From Lagopus muta (taxonomy: Eukaryota > Chordata > Aves > Galliformes > Phasianidae), in the NCBI RefSeq assembly GCF_023343835.1, contig NC_064443.1, positions 3,410,001-3,474,000 of the forward strand: a stretch of 64,000 nucleotides of DNA. The letters are read 5' to 3'. Shown here piece after piece: positions 23,186 to 37,373 of this stretch. The position numbers and the translations under genes are program-made. The notes beneath the pieces are model-generated. The model saw nothing but the letters and a program-made list of their open reading frames with translations. It did no database searches and was not told the DNA's origin. Position 1 is the first letter of the stretch; the number at the start of each line of letters is the position of its first letter.

Positions 23186-26100
23186 CAGGTGATGGTTCTT
23201 GGTAGGAAAAACCTGTTTAATGCAATGGCCTTGTTCATCTTTGACAAAAGATAGTCTTGATACTTCGAAGATGGTGGTGAGTATTGAAGAGCTGAACTGT
23301 TGGGTTACTCATCGTGTGGGTACCTGTTGAACAAGTCAAGATGTTTAAAAATAAGTAAATAAAACAATTTAAGAAGTAGGCAAGGCTTACTAGTTTCTGC
23401 AGGCCCCCCAAAAATCAAGCCCATGTCTGCTTGTATGCCCTTATTTGTTGAGCTCTGGGGATTAAAGCACTATAAAAAATTTCTTTGGAACTGGAGTAGT
23501 GCATTAAAATTAAAGGTAAGAGCTTTTATACTGCAGAAGATACAATAAAACAGTATCTAGAGCTCCTAAATTAACCAGAACTGTGACTAAACAGCAACAA
23601 AAATACCTTACAAATACGATCATTTCCAGTCTCCCAGATCTCAGTCTGGAAAGGCTGCAATGTGCAACCTGCTATGCAGCAGCAGTGGCTTGGTTGGTGG
23701 TGCTTAATTCCAGTCCCATGTAGCAATATTGGGACTGATTTCTGAAGACTTGTTGTGTGATGGGCTGCTTCAAAGATCCGTTTCATGTTCTTGTTTTAAT
23801 AGATAATTAGTTGAAACTGTAACTTTTTTAAAGGAGTCTGTTTCAGTATGTGCTTCCTGAAATGGAGATCATCAGATTTGTTCCTGTCCTGCTAAACTTT
23901 GCAACTGTGCCAAATCTACTAAAGGGCAAATTTTCTTGTTTGTAAACCTTTTCCACTTGAGAGAACAACTAAATGGACTCTGTAGTGAAAACAGATTTGC
24001 AAAGCAAGATTTTCACCTTTGCTCTTTGGAGGGAAGTACAATAAAAATAGCAGAGAAAGTAGAAAAGTTTTTTTTTTTCTATTCTAAGAGTTTGATTCCC
24101 TCTGCCCCAAGTTCTTGCTCTTCATAAATAACTTTCCAACATGCAGTTAACTTTATTCATACTTACAGTTCTTACCATCTTTCAGAAGCTCTCTGTACCA
24201 TCAGGCACGAGCCTGGGATTCTTCTGTTTTGAGCTAAGATGAAAGTCTTACTGCCTGACAGTGGAAATAAACAAATTGTTAAGGGGCTGATTTTAGGTTT
24301 CATAGCTGCACCAGGCACTGCTTTCTGCTCCTGATTTCTTTAATAGTTTTGCTTAATAACATTTTTCAAGAGAAGAACTGACAAATGTGTTTGTTGGGCT
24401 CAGAAGTCTTTCAGGTACATACTGAGTGTAACACTGGGTAAGAGCTGTCTGCTGTGGGACTTTGGGTGGCCGTGTTATTATGCTTTGTGTTTATTCAGAG
24501 TTAGTTGCTAATAGTGACTTGCTTTTTCTTTTTTTGGCAATAGTAAAGCAGTGCCTTTCCCCGTTGTGTGCTGGATCTTGCAGCAATGTTTGTAGTGGTT
24601 TGTAGTGTCTGAAAACAACATTACAGCTTTGGCAGTAGGAGTCATTTGTAAGGATACAAGTGGAAATGATATGTCTAATGCCTGCAGGTTATCAGTGGAC
24701 TTTGCAGTTATCTGCCTGTCTTGATTGCTTTTTATTCTTTTTCTTTTTCCTTTCTTGCTTCTGATCTTTACTATTAGCCAAAATAAATAATTTTTAAAAG
24801 TCATAATAGCATTTCATATTGTTGTAGAAAATAACACGTGGGTTATTGCATCCCATCCTCTGCAGCTGTAGGCCCATGACTTCTGTCTTGTGCAGCTTTT
24901 CTTTTAATGTCAGATCAGAAAGTGAAAATTTCTTGTACGAGCAGAGAAGTCCCCAGCCTTGACCTGAAAGGCAGCGTGAGGTTCACTGCTTCATTCAGTT
25001 ATCATGGGTACAAGGAAACTATTTCATACCAGACCTCTCTCCATTTAAGTTTGGCTTGGTTTGAGTTGCTAATAGAAATAGGACTCAAAGGCAATTTACT
25101 GATTGCATCCTGATTTAGGATAGGATGGCAAGCCACTGCTATTAGCCCTGGTGACTGACAGCAAGTAGCTGAAAATTATTAATGCTTTTTGTATGAGAAA
25201 TCTCTTCTGTCAGCCCTTCTACTGAAGCAGCAATCTGAAACAAGAAAGGTTATTCTGTTATTTCACAAATGAATTGAACTAATTTCTGATCAGATGAACC
25301 TGATCAGAATTAAAGTGGCATGTAAGATGCAGTGACATTTAGAACTCATCAAAAATATTTACAGAGGGTAATCTTTCCTGCACAGATATATACAGATACT
25401 CTGATAGCACCATACAGAGCCCAAGTTCTCTTCTGCAGTACATGAAAGCTTTAAAACCTGCAGCTGAAATGGTCATTAGGGACTTATTCCAGATGCTTTT
25501 AAGGATTGTTTGGAATACCAATTGTTCTGTCTGGCTCTCTGAACAAAACAAACAGCTGTTGTTCTCTTGAAATTTTGTCTGAAGCCATATTTCAGACAGT
25601 AAAATACAGGATTTATTGAAATGCTGACTTTATTTTTTTGCTGCTCATAAAAGATATGACATGAAAATTAAATATATGACAGATGCTAGAGATGTCTCAT
25701 CCCTGCTGAATTGGGTTACTATGTAAATCCTCAGTCATATCCTCCTCTGCACTACATCTTCTTACTTTTTCTCTTTGGTTGCATATAAAAGGCAGAAATG
25801 AACTGAGCTGAGGACTTGCTGTTGACAGAAGGAGTGTGTGCTCCTTTTGTGCCTGGCATTCATCTGACCACATGATCAGCAAGCCGGTCCTAATCTCCTA
25901 ATCCTGCAGCAGAAGTGCTTTCAGTTAATTTTGTTTCTGTTACAGTTGATTTGGGTCATGGTGTAGTCGGGTCCCAGAGCCATCTTGAGATGCAGGAGGA
26001 GCACATGGCTGTGACAGTGGGGATTAGGGCAGAAGTGGGAAAGGAGAGAAATTAAAAACACTCTTTTGTGGCTTTTAACGTGTAACCCATAGCTTCCAGG

Positions 26101-26794
26101 TACCTACCTGTGGGTTGGTGTTGTGTTTTTTTTGGCTGTTTTTTGTGGTATATTACTCCATGTATGCTGCACAAGTAGAAAGGCTGTGCAGAACTGAGTG
26201 CTGTTCTGGCATCTTGCCTGCTTCCTGTCCGCGTGCCCCCGCTGCAGTATGTGAGTAGATTTGCTTTGTGATTGTCCATGGAGGGTACTAAAATGCCACT
26301 TCTACTCGCTTAGAGACAATTTCTTGCACAGAAGGGGAGGAGATGCACGGTGTTATCACTAAGAACTGGGGGATCCATCTTCAAAGAGGGCTTCTTACTA
26401 CACTGATTGCGTTTTCCATGGATGTAATGTTCCATGGATTTTCAATTCACTCTGTCACACCACCTTTGTGATATATCTTCTGTTTTTCTTTCAAATTGTT
26501 AGAAATCTACATTTAATAATTTGTATTAAGAAGTTTACAGCTAAGAAACCACTGCATTAAGCATTCCAAGGCACATTAGTGTGTTAATTTTGGTTCCCTT
26601 TCTTCATCTAATTGTCCTTTTATGAGGACAATAATACAGATTATTTTGCTCTCATAATTTGTCTTTCTGTGACTGTATATTTTGGTAATACTTGGGTTGC
26701 CAGTAATTCTGTGACATGACAGTGTTTAAATCTATGTATAAAATACTTATCTGTGTTGATTTCTGAAATGTGTTGTAATAGCTTGTTGTTTTAC
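22809..26794. other. Intergenic DNA with a microsatellite
   Basis: No supported gene. Holds the (ATT)n repeat at 23136. The remaining ORFs (all under 100 codons) have no recognisable product. Confidence 0.55.
23136..23185. repeat. (ATT)n microsatellite
   Basis: About 16-17 uninterrupted ATT trinucleotides over 50 bases. Perfect repeats of this length are usually polymorphic between individuals. Confidence 0.97.
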
Positions 26795-26965
26795 ATAGAA
26801 TGGCTCGGGTTGGAAGAGGCTCTAAGGATCATCGATTTCCAACCCTTCTGTCACAGGCAGGACCACCAACCTCCAGGTCTGGTACTAGAGCAGGTTGCCT
26901 GGGGCTCCATCCAATCTGCTTTTGAACACCTCCAGGGATGGAGCATCCATAGCCTCTCTGAGCAG
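26795..26965 (-). repeat. CR1 LINE 3' fragment
   Basis: Complement of a CR1 3' end: 'GGCTCGGGTTGGAAGAGGCT', 'GGACCACCAACCTCCAGG', 'GAACACCTCCAGGGATGGAG', stopping at 'GCCTCTCTGAGCAG'. About 170 bases, severely 5'-truncated. Confidence 0.9.
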
Positions 26966-29900
26966 AGAAAATGCATTTAGTTGTCAAATAGAGAAATTAG
27001 AAGCTGGAGGATTATTTTCTTTAGATGGAGAAAATGGCAAGAAACCAAATGCAGGCACACTACAAACAGAATTCAGGAATGATGTCGGTGTGCAGAGTCA
27101 GTGTTCCTTACTTGGAAGAGAGTTTGTGTAACTAGAAATTGATGGAAGTGCTGTGTTTTGGAAGTTTTACCCCTGATGTCAGTACATGTTCTTAGCAGAG
27201 ATTGTATTCTGATTCATGGTTTGCCGTGACCAGGTGTGACTGCAATGCTGAAATTCCAGATTGTGGAGGGACATGGGCAGTCCCTGTGCTGTGTGACACA
27301 GCCCATCGCGATGGGCCTCGTGGCCTCTGTGTGTCTGCACTGTGTGGATTCCAAGGCAGCAGCCCTCCCCAGAGCAAGGAGGCCTGAGCAGCACAGCATG
27401 GGCAGCCAAGGTGGATTTTGAGGAGTCAGGTCACTTCTAGCTTGCAAAATGCATTGGTTTCTCTGAGGCAGTTCACTGGTACTTTCTCATTATTGCTGTA
27501 GGTTAAAGAATGCACTCTTCGTTGTGTGGAGATGCTTGAACAGATCAAGTCAAATTTGTCTTTGTTTCCTATCACAGGGACAAGTAAATATTTACAAAAT
27601 AATGCACAAAAATTACTGCATTTTAATCTACTCTAGTTAATTTATGGCCTGTCAGAATATTTTTAAACCAGGCTGATGAATAGGCTTAAATTGACATTTT
27701 ATGCTTTTTTCATAAAATGAAGCTTGAACTGAGTGTCTGAGTGACGGTGGTGCTACTCAAATGAAACGTTCATTAGATCCATGCAGCTGTCATGAGATGT
27801 TTGTTTCCCCTGACTTGCAGATTCTCCTAATCCTCTCGTGGTGACTGCAGCCCTCTGTGCGGCATGCTGGCGGCTGGTACCCGTGTCCTGTTACCTGCTC
27901 CAGGCAAAGTGGGCCAGATAAGATTAGTACTTTAAATCAGTGGCCTGAGCTAACTTGTCTGGATTTTTGCTTGTGTGATAAGATAGCAGACTGCTTCATG
28001 TGAGCGCTAACTCTGCAGAGGAGGTGGTGGTGTCGTGGCAGGCGGTGAGTTCAGGTGCTTAAAGTCATCTTCAAGTCTTTGCATTGAATTGAGCTGAAGA
28101 TGCTGTGACAATATTTGGAAAACATAGAGCTAATCACTACTGATGTAGTTTTACAGTCCCAGAGAATAATAAGTCCAGTTCAGTTTTGTAACACCAAATA
28201 ATCCTGTTTGTGTTTGTGGAAAGCAGTATGTGGCAAGTGACCTTAAAGGCTGGTAGTTATCACTTCTGTTTTCTGAAGTATTAAAACTGGAGCTCTAAGC
28301 CAGCTCCTCATTCATATATTCAAACAGCTCTTTCAAAGGTGATGGCTTGCAACTGGAAAAGTAAATAACTTTGTGATAAGGAGAAGTCAATGGAGACATT
28401 GTGATCAGTCTGTGCCTGTGACCTAAGGTGCTTGTCTTAAATATACAGTAATAATGAGAATGGCACAGAATGCAGTGGAGTTGTTAAAGCACTGGTTCTA
28501 GCTTTACTTCACATTAACAGCTCCTGCCTATGAATATTTTAAGTTCTTAATTCAATGATGTAACTGAAAGACAGTCACAGCTAGGCATCCCAAGGCCATC
28601 CATGAAACAGGGAGGAGTTTAAAGGAGCTACTGTTTATGATAGGTTTACAAATTCCAGATTGTCATTTCATAAAGCTCGTTCTGCATCTAGTGCTGAAGT
28701 ATTGAAGTGTTGTCATGTCATTATAGAGTTGAAAGGCAAATTTTTTGTGAATTATTGAGGTTTTTGATAACACAAGGCTAGGTTTTGTTCCCTAAATTTT
28801 ATGAATGAACCAAACCAAATGATCTTCTTGTGCACGCTTCTGAAAGTGTGGAAACCATTGACATGTGGTTACTTAAAATGTTCACCTATCCTGCTTATAT
28901 TCCCAAAAGTGCATGGCTGAAGCAGGTACTGAGCCTAAAATGTTACGTGGGATGGGCAGCCTGGGGCAGAATGCCTGGATGGCAAATGGCGCTCAGCACA
29001 AAACCTTGGCTGGTTGGTGCCTCTTCCTTTTGAAGCACACCGTGTGGACAGCTGCAGTCAGTCTGACTGTTTGCAGGATAGACTTTCTGCAAATACTGAG
29101 GAAAATCCGTTGTAGTGGGGATTTCCTGAAAATTGACTTTCGTCTCCCTTTATGAGATGAGGCTGATGTTGACAGTGCTGCAGATTCTGAAGAGCTGGGT
29201 AAATGAGTTACCTCTCCATTTGAATGGAAGCCATGAAGGCAAAATAAATACACACCAAGCACTCTGTCATTACTTGCTATGTTTATGTGTGGAACAATTT
29301 AGTACAGTGCTGAACTCTTTTATTCTCAAATATTTCAAGATTGTAGTGGTATCATTCAGTGTAGTAAAGCTGTATTAATCTTTCCTGTCATGTTGCTATC
29401 CAAAGAAATTGTTTTGTACTCATTGGTCATGGGAGACCTTGTCCCAGCTCTGCAAGATGGAAAAAAAGTTTGAAATATGCCTTTGAAAATTGCAATCAGC
29501 TGTATTTGGGAAATGGAGGTCTGAGGAGCTTTCATGTATATTTTCTACAGAGAATTCCCATATTTTCTGTATCGAATTGAGGTTGTGTAACTGTTTTTAA
29601 TCCCACTGTTAACGTATTAGGTTACAGGAATCTTTCCACTTAAGTGAGCAAACACAGGAGACTGTTTATGTAACTGAAGATCTGCAACTGCCGATAGAAT
29701 TAATTAGGAGAAGAATAATTAGGCAAATAGTAGTGTCCAAATGGTCCCAATAGAAAAATGTATTGTAATCCCACTAGAAATCTCATTAATGTTGTTTGTG
29801 TTGAGCTGTGCCTTTTGCCATACCATAGAGGAAGGCAAATGTGGAAAGAGCTCAATGGGGCGTCAGTGGGGAACGAAAAAGAAACAATATCAAGGTTTTA

Positions 29901-32900
29901 AACTGTCTAATCTCATTGTTGTCATTTGGTCCTGGCTGCAACTCCAATATCTGCTTAAAAACGTCTCTTGAATGAATGAACCACTTGTGGCCAAATAGGT
30001 ACAAAAGAAAAATTCAGTTTAGGACTTGTTACAGAATTGTTGCTTCATGTATCAGAAACAGGTTGTGCCTTATGCCAAGCAGATGACCAAATAAGAAATG
30101 AGACAACCCTTATTTCAAACATTTTTTGCTCAAATTCAACAGCTTACTCATTTTAAAAAGTTAGCAAGCATATAATCTAGACCTTTCACTGTAATGTTAA
30201 TCAGACTGAAATACAAGGAAGCTCATTCTGACATCTTGTTCCAGTTAGAAAAGTGGAATTGGATACAAGTGTACATCTGTATGAAAACCATAGAATAGCT
30301 GGCTTTTCAATCTGCATCATGAAAAGACATTGATGCACATTACTAAGAAAGCCCTCAGGTTTTTTGATTTATAAGGGACAAAGAACTTAGGAGAGAACAC
30401 AGCCTTAGCAGCATCCACTTTCTTGACCAGTGTATTTTAGGGCCTGGGACTACATGGACGTTCCTCTCCAATTCAAAGATGAATGAGCAATGTATTTATA
30501 GGGAAGCAGTCTCTGGTTCCTGGTCTGTGGCAGCAGTGTCTGTGATTTGTCAGCGGGGGCAACATCTTGGTTCTCTGTGGTAAGCACTGGTGGGAAGGTC
30601 AGGTTTTCAGTCAGTAGAGATTTGTGCACTGCCTTGTTGCTGTAACAGAGAAGATGAGTTTTTCTTATTATTTTCACTTGCTTTGGCATCTTATCTTTTT
30701 TAGTTCTTTTACTCATTACTGTATTTCACTCTACAGCACTGGGCAGCACAGAGTGCATGTTTCAGGCTTGTTTAGGCACACTGAGGTAGTACAGTAGAGG
30801 AAGCAATACATACAGTGAGAGCGTCTTCTGTGAAAACGTAGCAGTAAAACCAAAGCATTTTACAAGCAGTCATTCAGAGCTTGCAGAGAGAAGCCTTGTA
30901 CCATTGCAGAGGATGTATCTGAGGCCTGGAGGGGTTGGGGAAGCTGCTTAAGGATCACAAGTGTAGCAATGCTAGCAGTACAGACTGTCCTGCACAACTC
31001 AACATTGCTGCTTCCCAACAGCTTTGGAACAGTAGCCTTCATTCCTCTACCAGTGAGCTGCAGCACCTTTTGGGTTTGAACTGCTAACAGGATTTTGTTC
31101 CTTTCTTTTTGATAAGAACAAGCTAGAAGCTGAGTAATGTGTGATATAGTGAATGTGTTTTATTTTTAGTGAATGGTAAATGGATCCACGTTAAAATATT
31201 GTAGACCGACAACTTTGGAAACCAAATGCCTCTTTGTCACAGTGAAAGTTTACAAGAACTGTTGTCTGCATTTTATAATTACTTACTCTCCCCCATTGGC
31301 TATAGTTGCTGTTGTTTCTAATTAGCTTAGTTTCCTGTTACAGCAGCAGCTGTGGATAAATACCAGTCAAGCCAGCCTCTTTCTCATATGAATTTTTAAA
31401 AATGTGTCTATAAAATATTCACTGGCACTGAGTTCCTGGAGCCACATTCAGGCACACTTATCGCTTGTTTAGTGAAAGGAAACCAACATCCAAACGAGGT
31501 CTCTGCAACTCTTTCTGAAGGCAGTAGGTATGAAAGCAGAGTACAGAGAAGAAATAGAAGCAGTTGTCTTACTATGAGTCTTGGAACGTGGTCTGAGTAC
31601 ATGACCATGAATGCTGAATTTGTTGCAATCTATCAGCTGAGCAATGAATGTGGTATTAATGGCAAAGCCTTTCTTTTGATGCTTTCTAAACACAGCCCTT
31701 TTGTAGTCTTCTCTAGAACTTCTAGGAGGAGATTTGTAAATGTGCAGTGAATGAGCAGCAAGGCTGGGTTTGGCTGTGATGTACATCCCAAAGCTATACT
31801 TCTGCACTTGCAGCATGTGCTGCAGTTAAATCCAGTTTGTCTGGGGAGCACTGAACACCTACATTAGAGATACAGCAACTGTGACAGATGTGCAACAGCT
31901 CTGATGCGTATCCAAATTACCAGTTGCTGTGCAAACACTGTGCTGTTAGAAAACGGCTGCTTCTCTCTGTAATGTTCTTGAACAAACAACATGAATGCAC
32001 TGCACAGCACAAGCATGACTATGGCCTGTGCTTTCAGGACTTGGCAGGATTTACTGGCATGAAGGATCTTTTTGCAGCTAATGTGCTGAACACAGATTTT
32101 GCCTCTCGTGTGTACAGGAATGGGGAATTTCTAGTGTTCATGGTCAGAATTGTATTGCAGTACCTAGCCCTGCTTCCACACCTGAACTTCTTCCATTTCA
32201 TACCTTTAACAGTCAAATGCTGATGCTCTGCTTCTTGGGGAGGTGCTGTACTGAAGGGACTCTCAAAAAAAAAACCCATCACCCTCACATGTCTTGCTAA
32301 GTGCATTCATAGGAGCCTGGCTTCATTAAGCTCAGGGCTGCTGGGTAGTGTTCTGTCTGCCTCTTAGAGCATGAGCCAATTTAGATGAGAAATATTAATA
32401 ATCAAAGGTGTAATGACATAAAAATACAACCCTGTCTGAGGTAGTAGAGTAGTGCTGGCTCACTGTTTCCACCCTGGACATAAAAAGAAAGGATATGGCC
32501 CGTTAGAAACAGGGTGGGGAGCTGCCCTGGGGACTGGTCTGGGTGGGACCTGGGGCAGCTTGGCCAGAATAGGAAGCTGATGTTACAGCTTTTATTAAGT
32601 TCAAAGTCAAAAATAGCTGAAAGCCAACCCCCTTCCTAGTTCTGATTAGAAACTTTTTTTTTTTTTCAAGGGGGACTTAATTGTTTCTGGTTCTTATTTA
32701 ACTAGGTTACATTGAAGTTGACTTTTAGCATAGCTGATGCTTTTTATTCTCCTTTCTACTTCTTTTTCCCCAGTAATAAAAGTTTAAGGATGTCAATCAA
32801 CATGGACACTGAGCTGCAGGGGAAGCAAACTGCTCACCCTTTCCACTTGTCTGCTCTGCTGGGTCCTGGTGCCTCGCTGCTTGCCATGTCTTCTCAACAC

Positions 32901-34606
32901 GATGTAGTGATATATAGATATCTATGTTAGAACCCCAAACTCTTCAAAATAACCTCCAGTAGATTAGGAAACACTGATCCAATAAACAAAAATCAGGTCA
33001 CCTCTTAGAATAATTCACAAATCTCATGCAAGCAGTTAGCTAAAATTAGAGACCAAATAAGTCTTCTGTTTGTGTTATTTTCCTAAACAAGGAAAATTCC
33101 AGCCTGAAACTGAGCTATAATATATGTAGTCACCTCAGTGACTGGGCAGGAGTTTAATTGGTGTGATTGGTGTTCACAGATGAACAAAATTTGTGCCTTG
33201 CAAATTTGCTATCATTTTCCTAAAGCTTTATGTCTCTGCATTCAGTGATGGGCAAGATGCAGATATAGCATTTGAAAATTCATCCGACAGGTTATTTTTC
33301 TCCAGATTCTCTCCTTTCAGAAACACTGTGCAGATAGGGTTTATTTTGGAGAGATGAGATGTTGATGCATGAAGTCTTTTCTTATAGTGGTTCTGGCCAC
33401 TTTGTGTACAGAAGCAAAGCAGAGCAGTAGTTGAAAGATGGGTAGGATTAGACATGGCTTGCCTGTACTCCAAAAATTGATTTATGGAGATCTCTAGCAG
33501 GCACTGCTATGTACTGGTAGGCCATCATAACTAATACGAACATGAACTAAGGTGAATGCAAGTTTGCTCATCTAATGGATCTCATTATAAATGAAGAAGT
33601 TGGTTTATGCTACAGTTTTGGTTTAAAGCTTTTCAGAGGAGTATAGTATTGGATCAGCATGTTTATTCTAAGTAGTCAAATATAAATATCTAGCTCCACT
33701 TTCCTGTTACACTACTTCACAACAGTGCTGTTTCTTCCATCAGTTTCTGTATTTCCTGAGTATGAGAACAATATTATTGCATGATGAAAAATATGTTGCA
33801 GTAGAGAGTGAGGGGTTGGGGAAATGGAATGTAAGAATGGATTTATTTTAAAAAGAAAAAAAAATAGTAATTTGGTAGAAATTAATTGTCTATTCTTTGG
33901 GAAACGAGTTCTGTGCACTCCTGTACAGCCTTGGAAAGCCCACAGGTAGTGACTGACAGATCCAGTGGTGAGGCAGAAAAAGGCTATGCAAATTCTCTCC
34001 CAGTTAATACATTCTTTTTCCTGATCCACATCAAAAAACAGGAGAATTTGGGAGAACTAAACACAGAGGATGGAAAGCTGTTATTGTAAAAAGACCAAGC
34101 TAGCCTTGTCAAGTGCTGACAGGGCTCCTACTGGCTTTGGTAGGAGTTATGTTCATGTCAAAGCAGGATCAGGTTCAAAATGTTATTGTATGGCTGTGGC
34201 GGCACTCGTGTAGACCTGCCTTGCGTAAGGTTAGGCTATGAGACAATAGTAAAGCTTGTCTGTCCTAAGTATCTGTGTAAAAAAATGAGTAATAGTTCAC
34301 AGTGGCCTTAGAATAGCTCTGTGCTTTTAAAAATTATTGAATGTTTATTGAGCGTCCTGTATGAAATGTCTGAGGAATGGTCAGAAGTCCCAGAACAGCA
34401 GAATGGGGGGTGTATAAATTGAAACTAGTAGGCAGTTGCCTTAAAAGAAAGTATGTTGCAAAGCAGATTACTTGCCCCAGGAAGAGAGTGTAGGGGTGGA
34501 TTGTATACACTGGTTCAAAAAGTGCCATGGTTCAGTCAGGACTGTGTGATTATGGATACCCTGCATGCCCAACCCCTAGTTTTATGTTTTCATTGCCTCC
34601 TTTTTT

Positions 34607-34637
<31 letters not shown>

Positions 34638-36479
34638 TTAAAAAAAATTAAAAAATTGCTGTTTAATGCATTAATGCATTAAATATTTTATGTATTTTTG
34701 TAACATAGGGTCCAAGACAATTCTTCTTCACTCAGTGCAGCCCAGGCAAGCCCAGAGGTTGGACACCTGCAGCACGGCAAGTAATGAGCAGGCCAGCAGG
34801 TGGATAACTCACATTGATGCAGTGTGTGCCACGTGTGCATTGCACCAAGAGGACTCAGTGCACTCAGTGACTGTAGCTGTGGATCTGAATGACAAGGGTT
34901 ATGGATAAAAAGGGGCACTGTTGTTTGTGGGAGCAACGTGAACTCGCAGACTGAACTCAGTGATTTTAATCGTCGCAGTAAGCATCTCTGTGCTCTACTT
35001 AATTTATATGTCATTAGATGGTGACATTTTCAGTTGCTTTAGTGTCAGCCATAGGTGCATGTCACCTTCCTTTTTTGAAAAGAGGCACTAATTAGATTGA
35101 TCTATTATCTGTGAACAAAATAGCATGAATACTAACATTATAACAGTATACAGATTTCAGAAAGGATCGCACCTGTTTGTGTGTACTTGTAAAGCTTCAC
35201 TCTGTAAATACTACAAGATACAGAATAATAACATTTGTTCAAATGTTTTGAAATACATTTATTATTGATTTTTTTTTTCTTTCCTTTCTAGCCTTCTGTT
35301 ATGGGCCATGTGTCCTGCTATTTGTCATGTGTGACAGGAGTCAAGAGAGGCCTTGAGGTCTCAAAGGTAGGAAGTATCAATATTTCTGCTCAGAAGAGGA
35401 AGAAATAGGCTGAAGCTGTATTAAAGAAAGCAGTGTGATCTCTACCTTTATTGGACAGGAAGGAACCCACGAAAGACAATTCCCTCACATCTGTTTGTTC
35501 CTGGAGATCTCAGTGGGAGTTCATCCATTATAAAACACCAGATTTAGTTCTCAGTTTGTTTTTCTTCTGAGTCATTTTTCTGTCATCAGTGGGGGATAAA
35601 CTCATGATAAAGAATTGTAATAAAAATATTGAAAATAACTCAACCACCAGGCATAAGTGTATTGGAAAACAAGCTTCAGTCTTCTTGCTGGTAAGAATGA
35701 TAAATTTTAGCTGGAACTACAGTATGCACTGATTTTTTTCCCCAGTCTGATGTTGTAGTGATAGGACTGTAATACAATAGAAAATGTCATCCTTTTTGAG
35801 GCTTGTCAAATCATATAACAGATTTTTTTTTAAATGTATGATGTGTATTAATAAGGAATACTGGTGAGTAGTGGTAACTTTATTTTTCCTCTTGGGTTTT
35901 GCACATTTGGAAGCACGTGCTTGGTTTAACAATTTGCTGAGTTTAGTACATAAAAGTCAGTGAGCACAACTTGACTCCTACATTCAGTTAACCACAGGAA
36001 ATGTTTCACTTAGCAAAATTTCAGCATTTGAGATATTCCTTCCTAATACTGAATCTAAGATTTTTTTTCTTTCTAAATTACTTTTAGTAGCTTTTTCTTC
36101 AGAAATGAGATTGGCAGCCATTGCATGAAATAAGGAAGATGTTTAAGTCGTGGTAATTGATCTATAGTAAAAACAAATTACAAATGAAATAACTTTTGGT
36201 TACAGTGAAGTAATATAAGTTATGTAAGATGACCTTTTATATATAAGTATAAACTTAATATAAGATGCCTGAAATTTAACAAGACAAGATGCAGAGACTA
36301 AGCTTTTAGATATTAATTTTTTAGATGGTATCAATGAATCTCATAGACAACTGATTAGAAAGACTGCAAGAGTGACAACCCTTGCTGTGTAGTTCTGTGT
36401 AAACCACAGGATTGACCAATGTGAGAAGCAGATGATTAGGCTGGAATTCTTCAGTCAAGATAGACACAACCCAAGAGGC
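26966..36479. other. Intergenic DNA without a supported gene
   Basis: About 9.5 kb. No coding exon recognised. A somewhat GC-richer patch near 27230-27420 opens several overlapping frames at once, which is a composition effect. The long A-rich tract near 34613 is listed separately. Confidence 0.55.
34613..34656. repeat. Long A-rich tract
   Basis: A run of 25 A followed by AAATTAAAA-type sequence, then short palindromic TTAATGCATTAATGCATTAA. No retroposon body was recognised upstream, so it is called simple sequence. Confidence 0.9.
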
Positions 36480-37373
36480 AGAGGCTGCAGTTTCTCAGGG
36501 GTCAGTGCTGGGACTGGTGCTCTTTGACATCTTCATGGAGCACATCAACAATGGGATCAAGTGCACCCTTAGTAGTTTGTGGATGACACCAAGCTGTGTG
36601 GTGCAGTCAACATGCCTGAGGGGTGGGGTGCCATCCAGAGAGGCCTATGCAGGCTGAGCTGTGAGCCCAGCTGAACCTCGTGAGGTTCGACAAAGCCAAG
36701 TGCAAAGTCTGCACCTGGGTTGTGGCAACCCCCACTGTCAGTACAAGCTGGGGGATGTAAGGATGGAGAACAGCCCTGCTGGAAAGGACTTGGGTGCTGG
36801 TGGATGGCAGCTGGAAATGAGCCAGCAGTGTGTCCTCACAGCCCAGAAAGCCAATCATACTATGGGCTGCATCTAAGGAGTGCATCCAGCAGGGCTGGGA
36901 GGTGATCCTGTCCCTCTGCTCTGCAACATCTCACCTGGAGTGTTGTGTCCTGATGGGAGTCCTCAGCACAGGAGAGATGTGGGCCTGTTGGAGAGTGAGT
37001 GTCCAGGGGGCACAAATGACCCCAGGGATGGAGCACCTCCCTGTGAGGGCAGGCTGAGAGCTGAGGCTGTGCAGCACGGAGAAGGGGAGGCTGCAGGGAG
37101 ATCTGAGAGGGCTGTAAGAAAGAAGGGGACAGACTCATTAGCAGGACAAGGGGAAATGGTTTCAAACTGAATGATTGGATGTAAGGAAGAAGTTATTACA
37201 ATGAGGATGGTTAGGCACAGGTTGCCCAGAGAGGCTGCCCTATCCCTACAGACACCCTGCTCAGACTGGGGAGCTCTGAGCACTGATGGAGCTGTGAGCG
37301 TCCCTGCTTGCTGCAGGGGATTGGACCTGATGGCCTTTAGGGGTCCCTTCCAACTCAGGTGATTCTATGATTC
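36480..37373 (+). repeat. CR1 LINE, longest copy, includes the decayed reverse-transcriptase end
   Basis: Sense-strand CR1 of about 0.9 kb. It carries a broken reverse-transcriptase C-terminus: the catalytic-loop equivalent reads FVDD at 36576-36587, where CR1 elements typically have FADD. It continues through 'CTGGAAAGGACTTGGGTGCT' and the 3' region, ending 'GGTGATTCTATGATTC', the usual CR1 terminus. Frameshifts and stops break the frame throughout, so no functional product is expected. Confidence 0.93.

Noticed and set aside
27179-27447. Cluster of five overlapping ORFs on both strands
   Set aside because: A local GC-rich patch opens several frames at once. None has a recognisable product or splice context.
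36607-37362. Several 60-106 codon ORFs on both strands
   Set aside because: They fall inside the decayed CR1 copy and are fragments or shadows of its broken reverse-transcriptase region.
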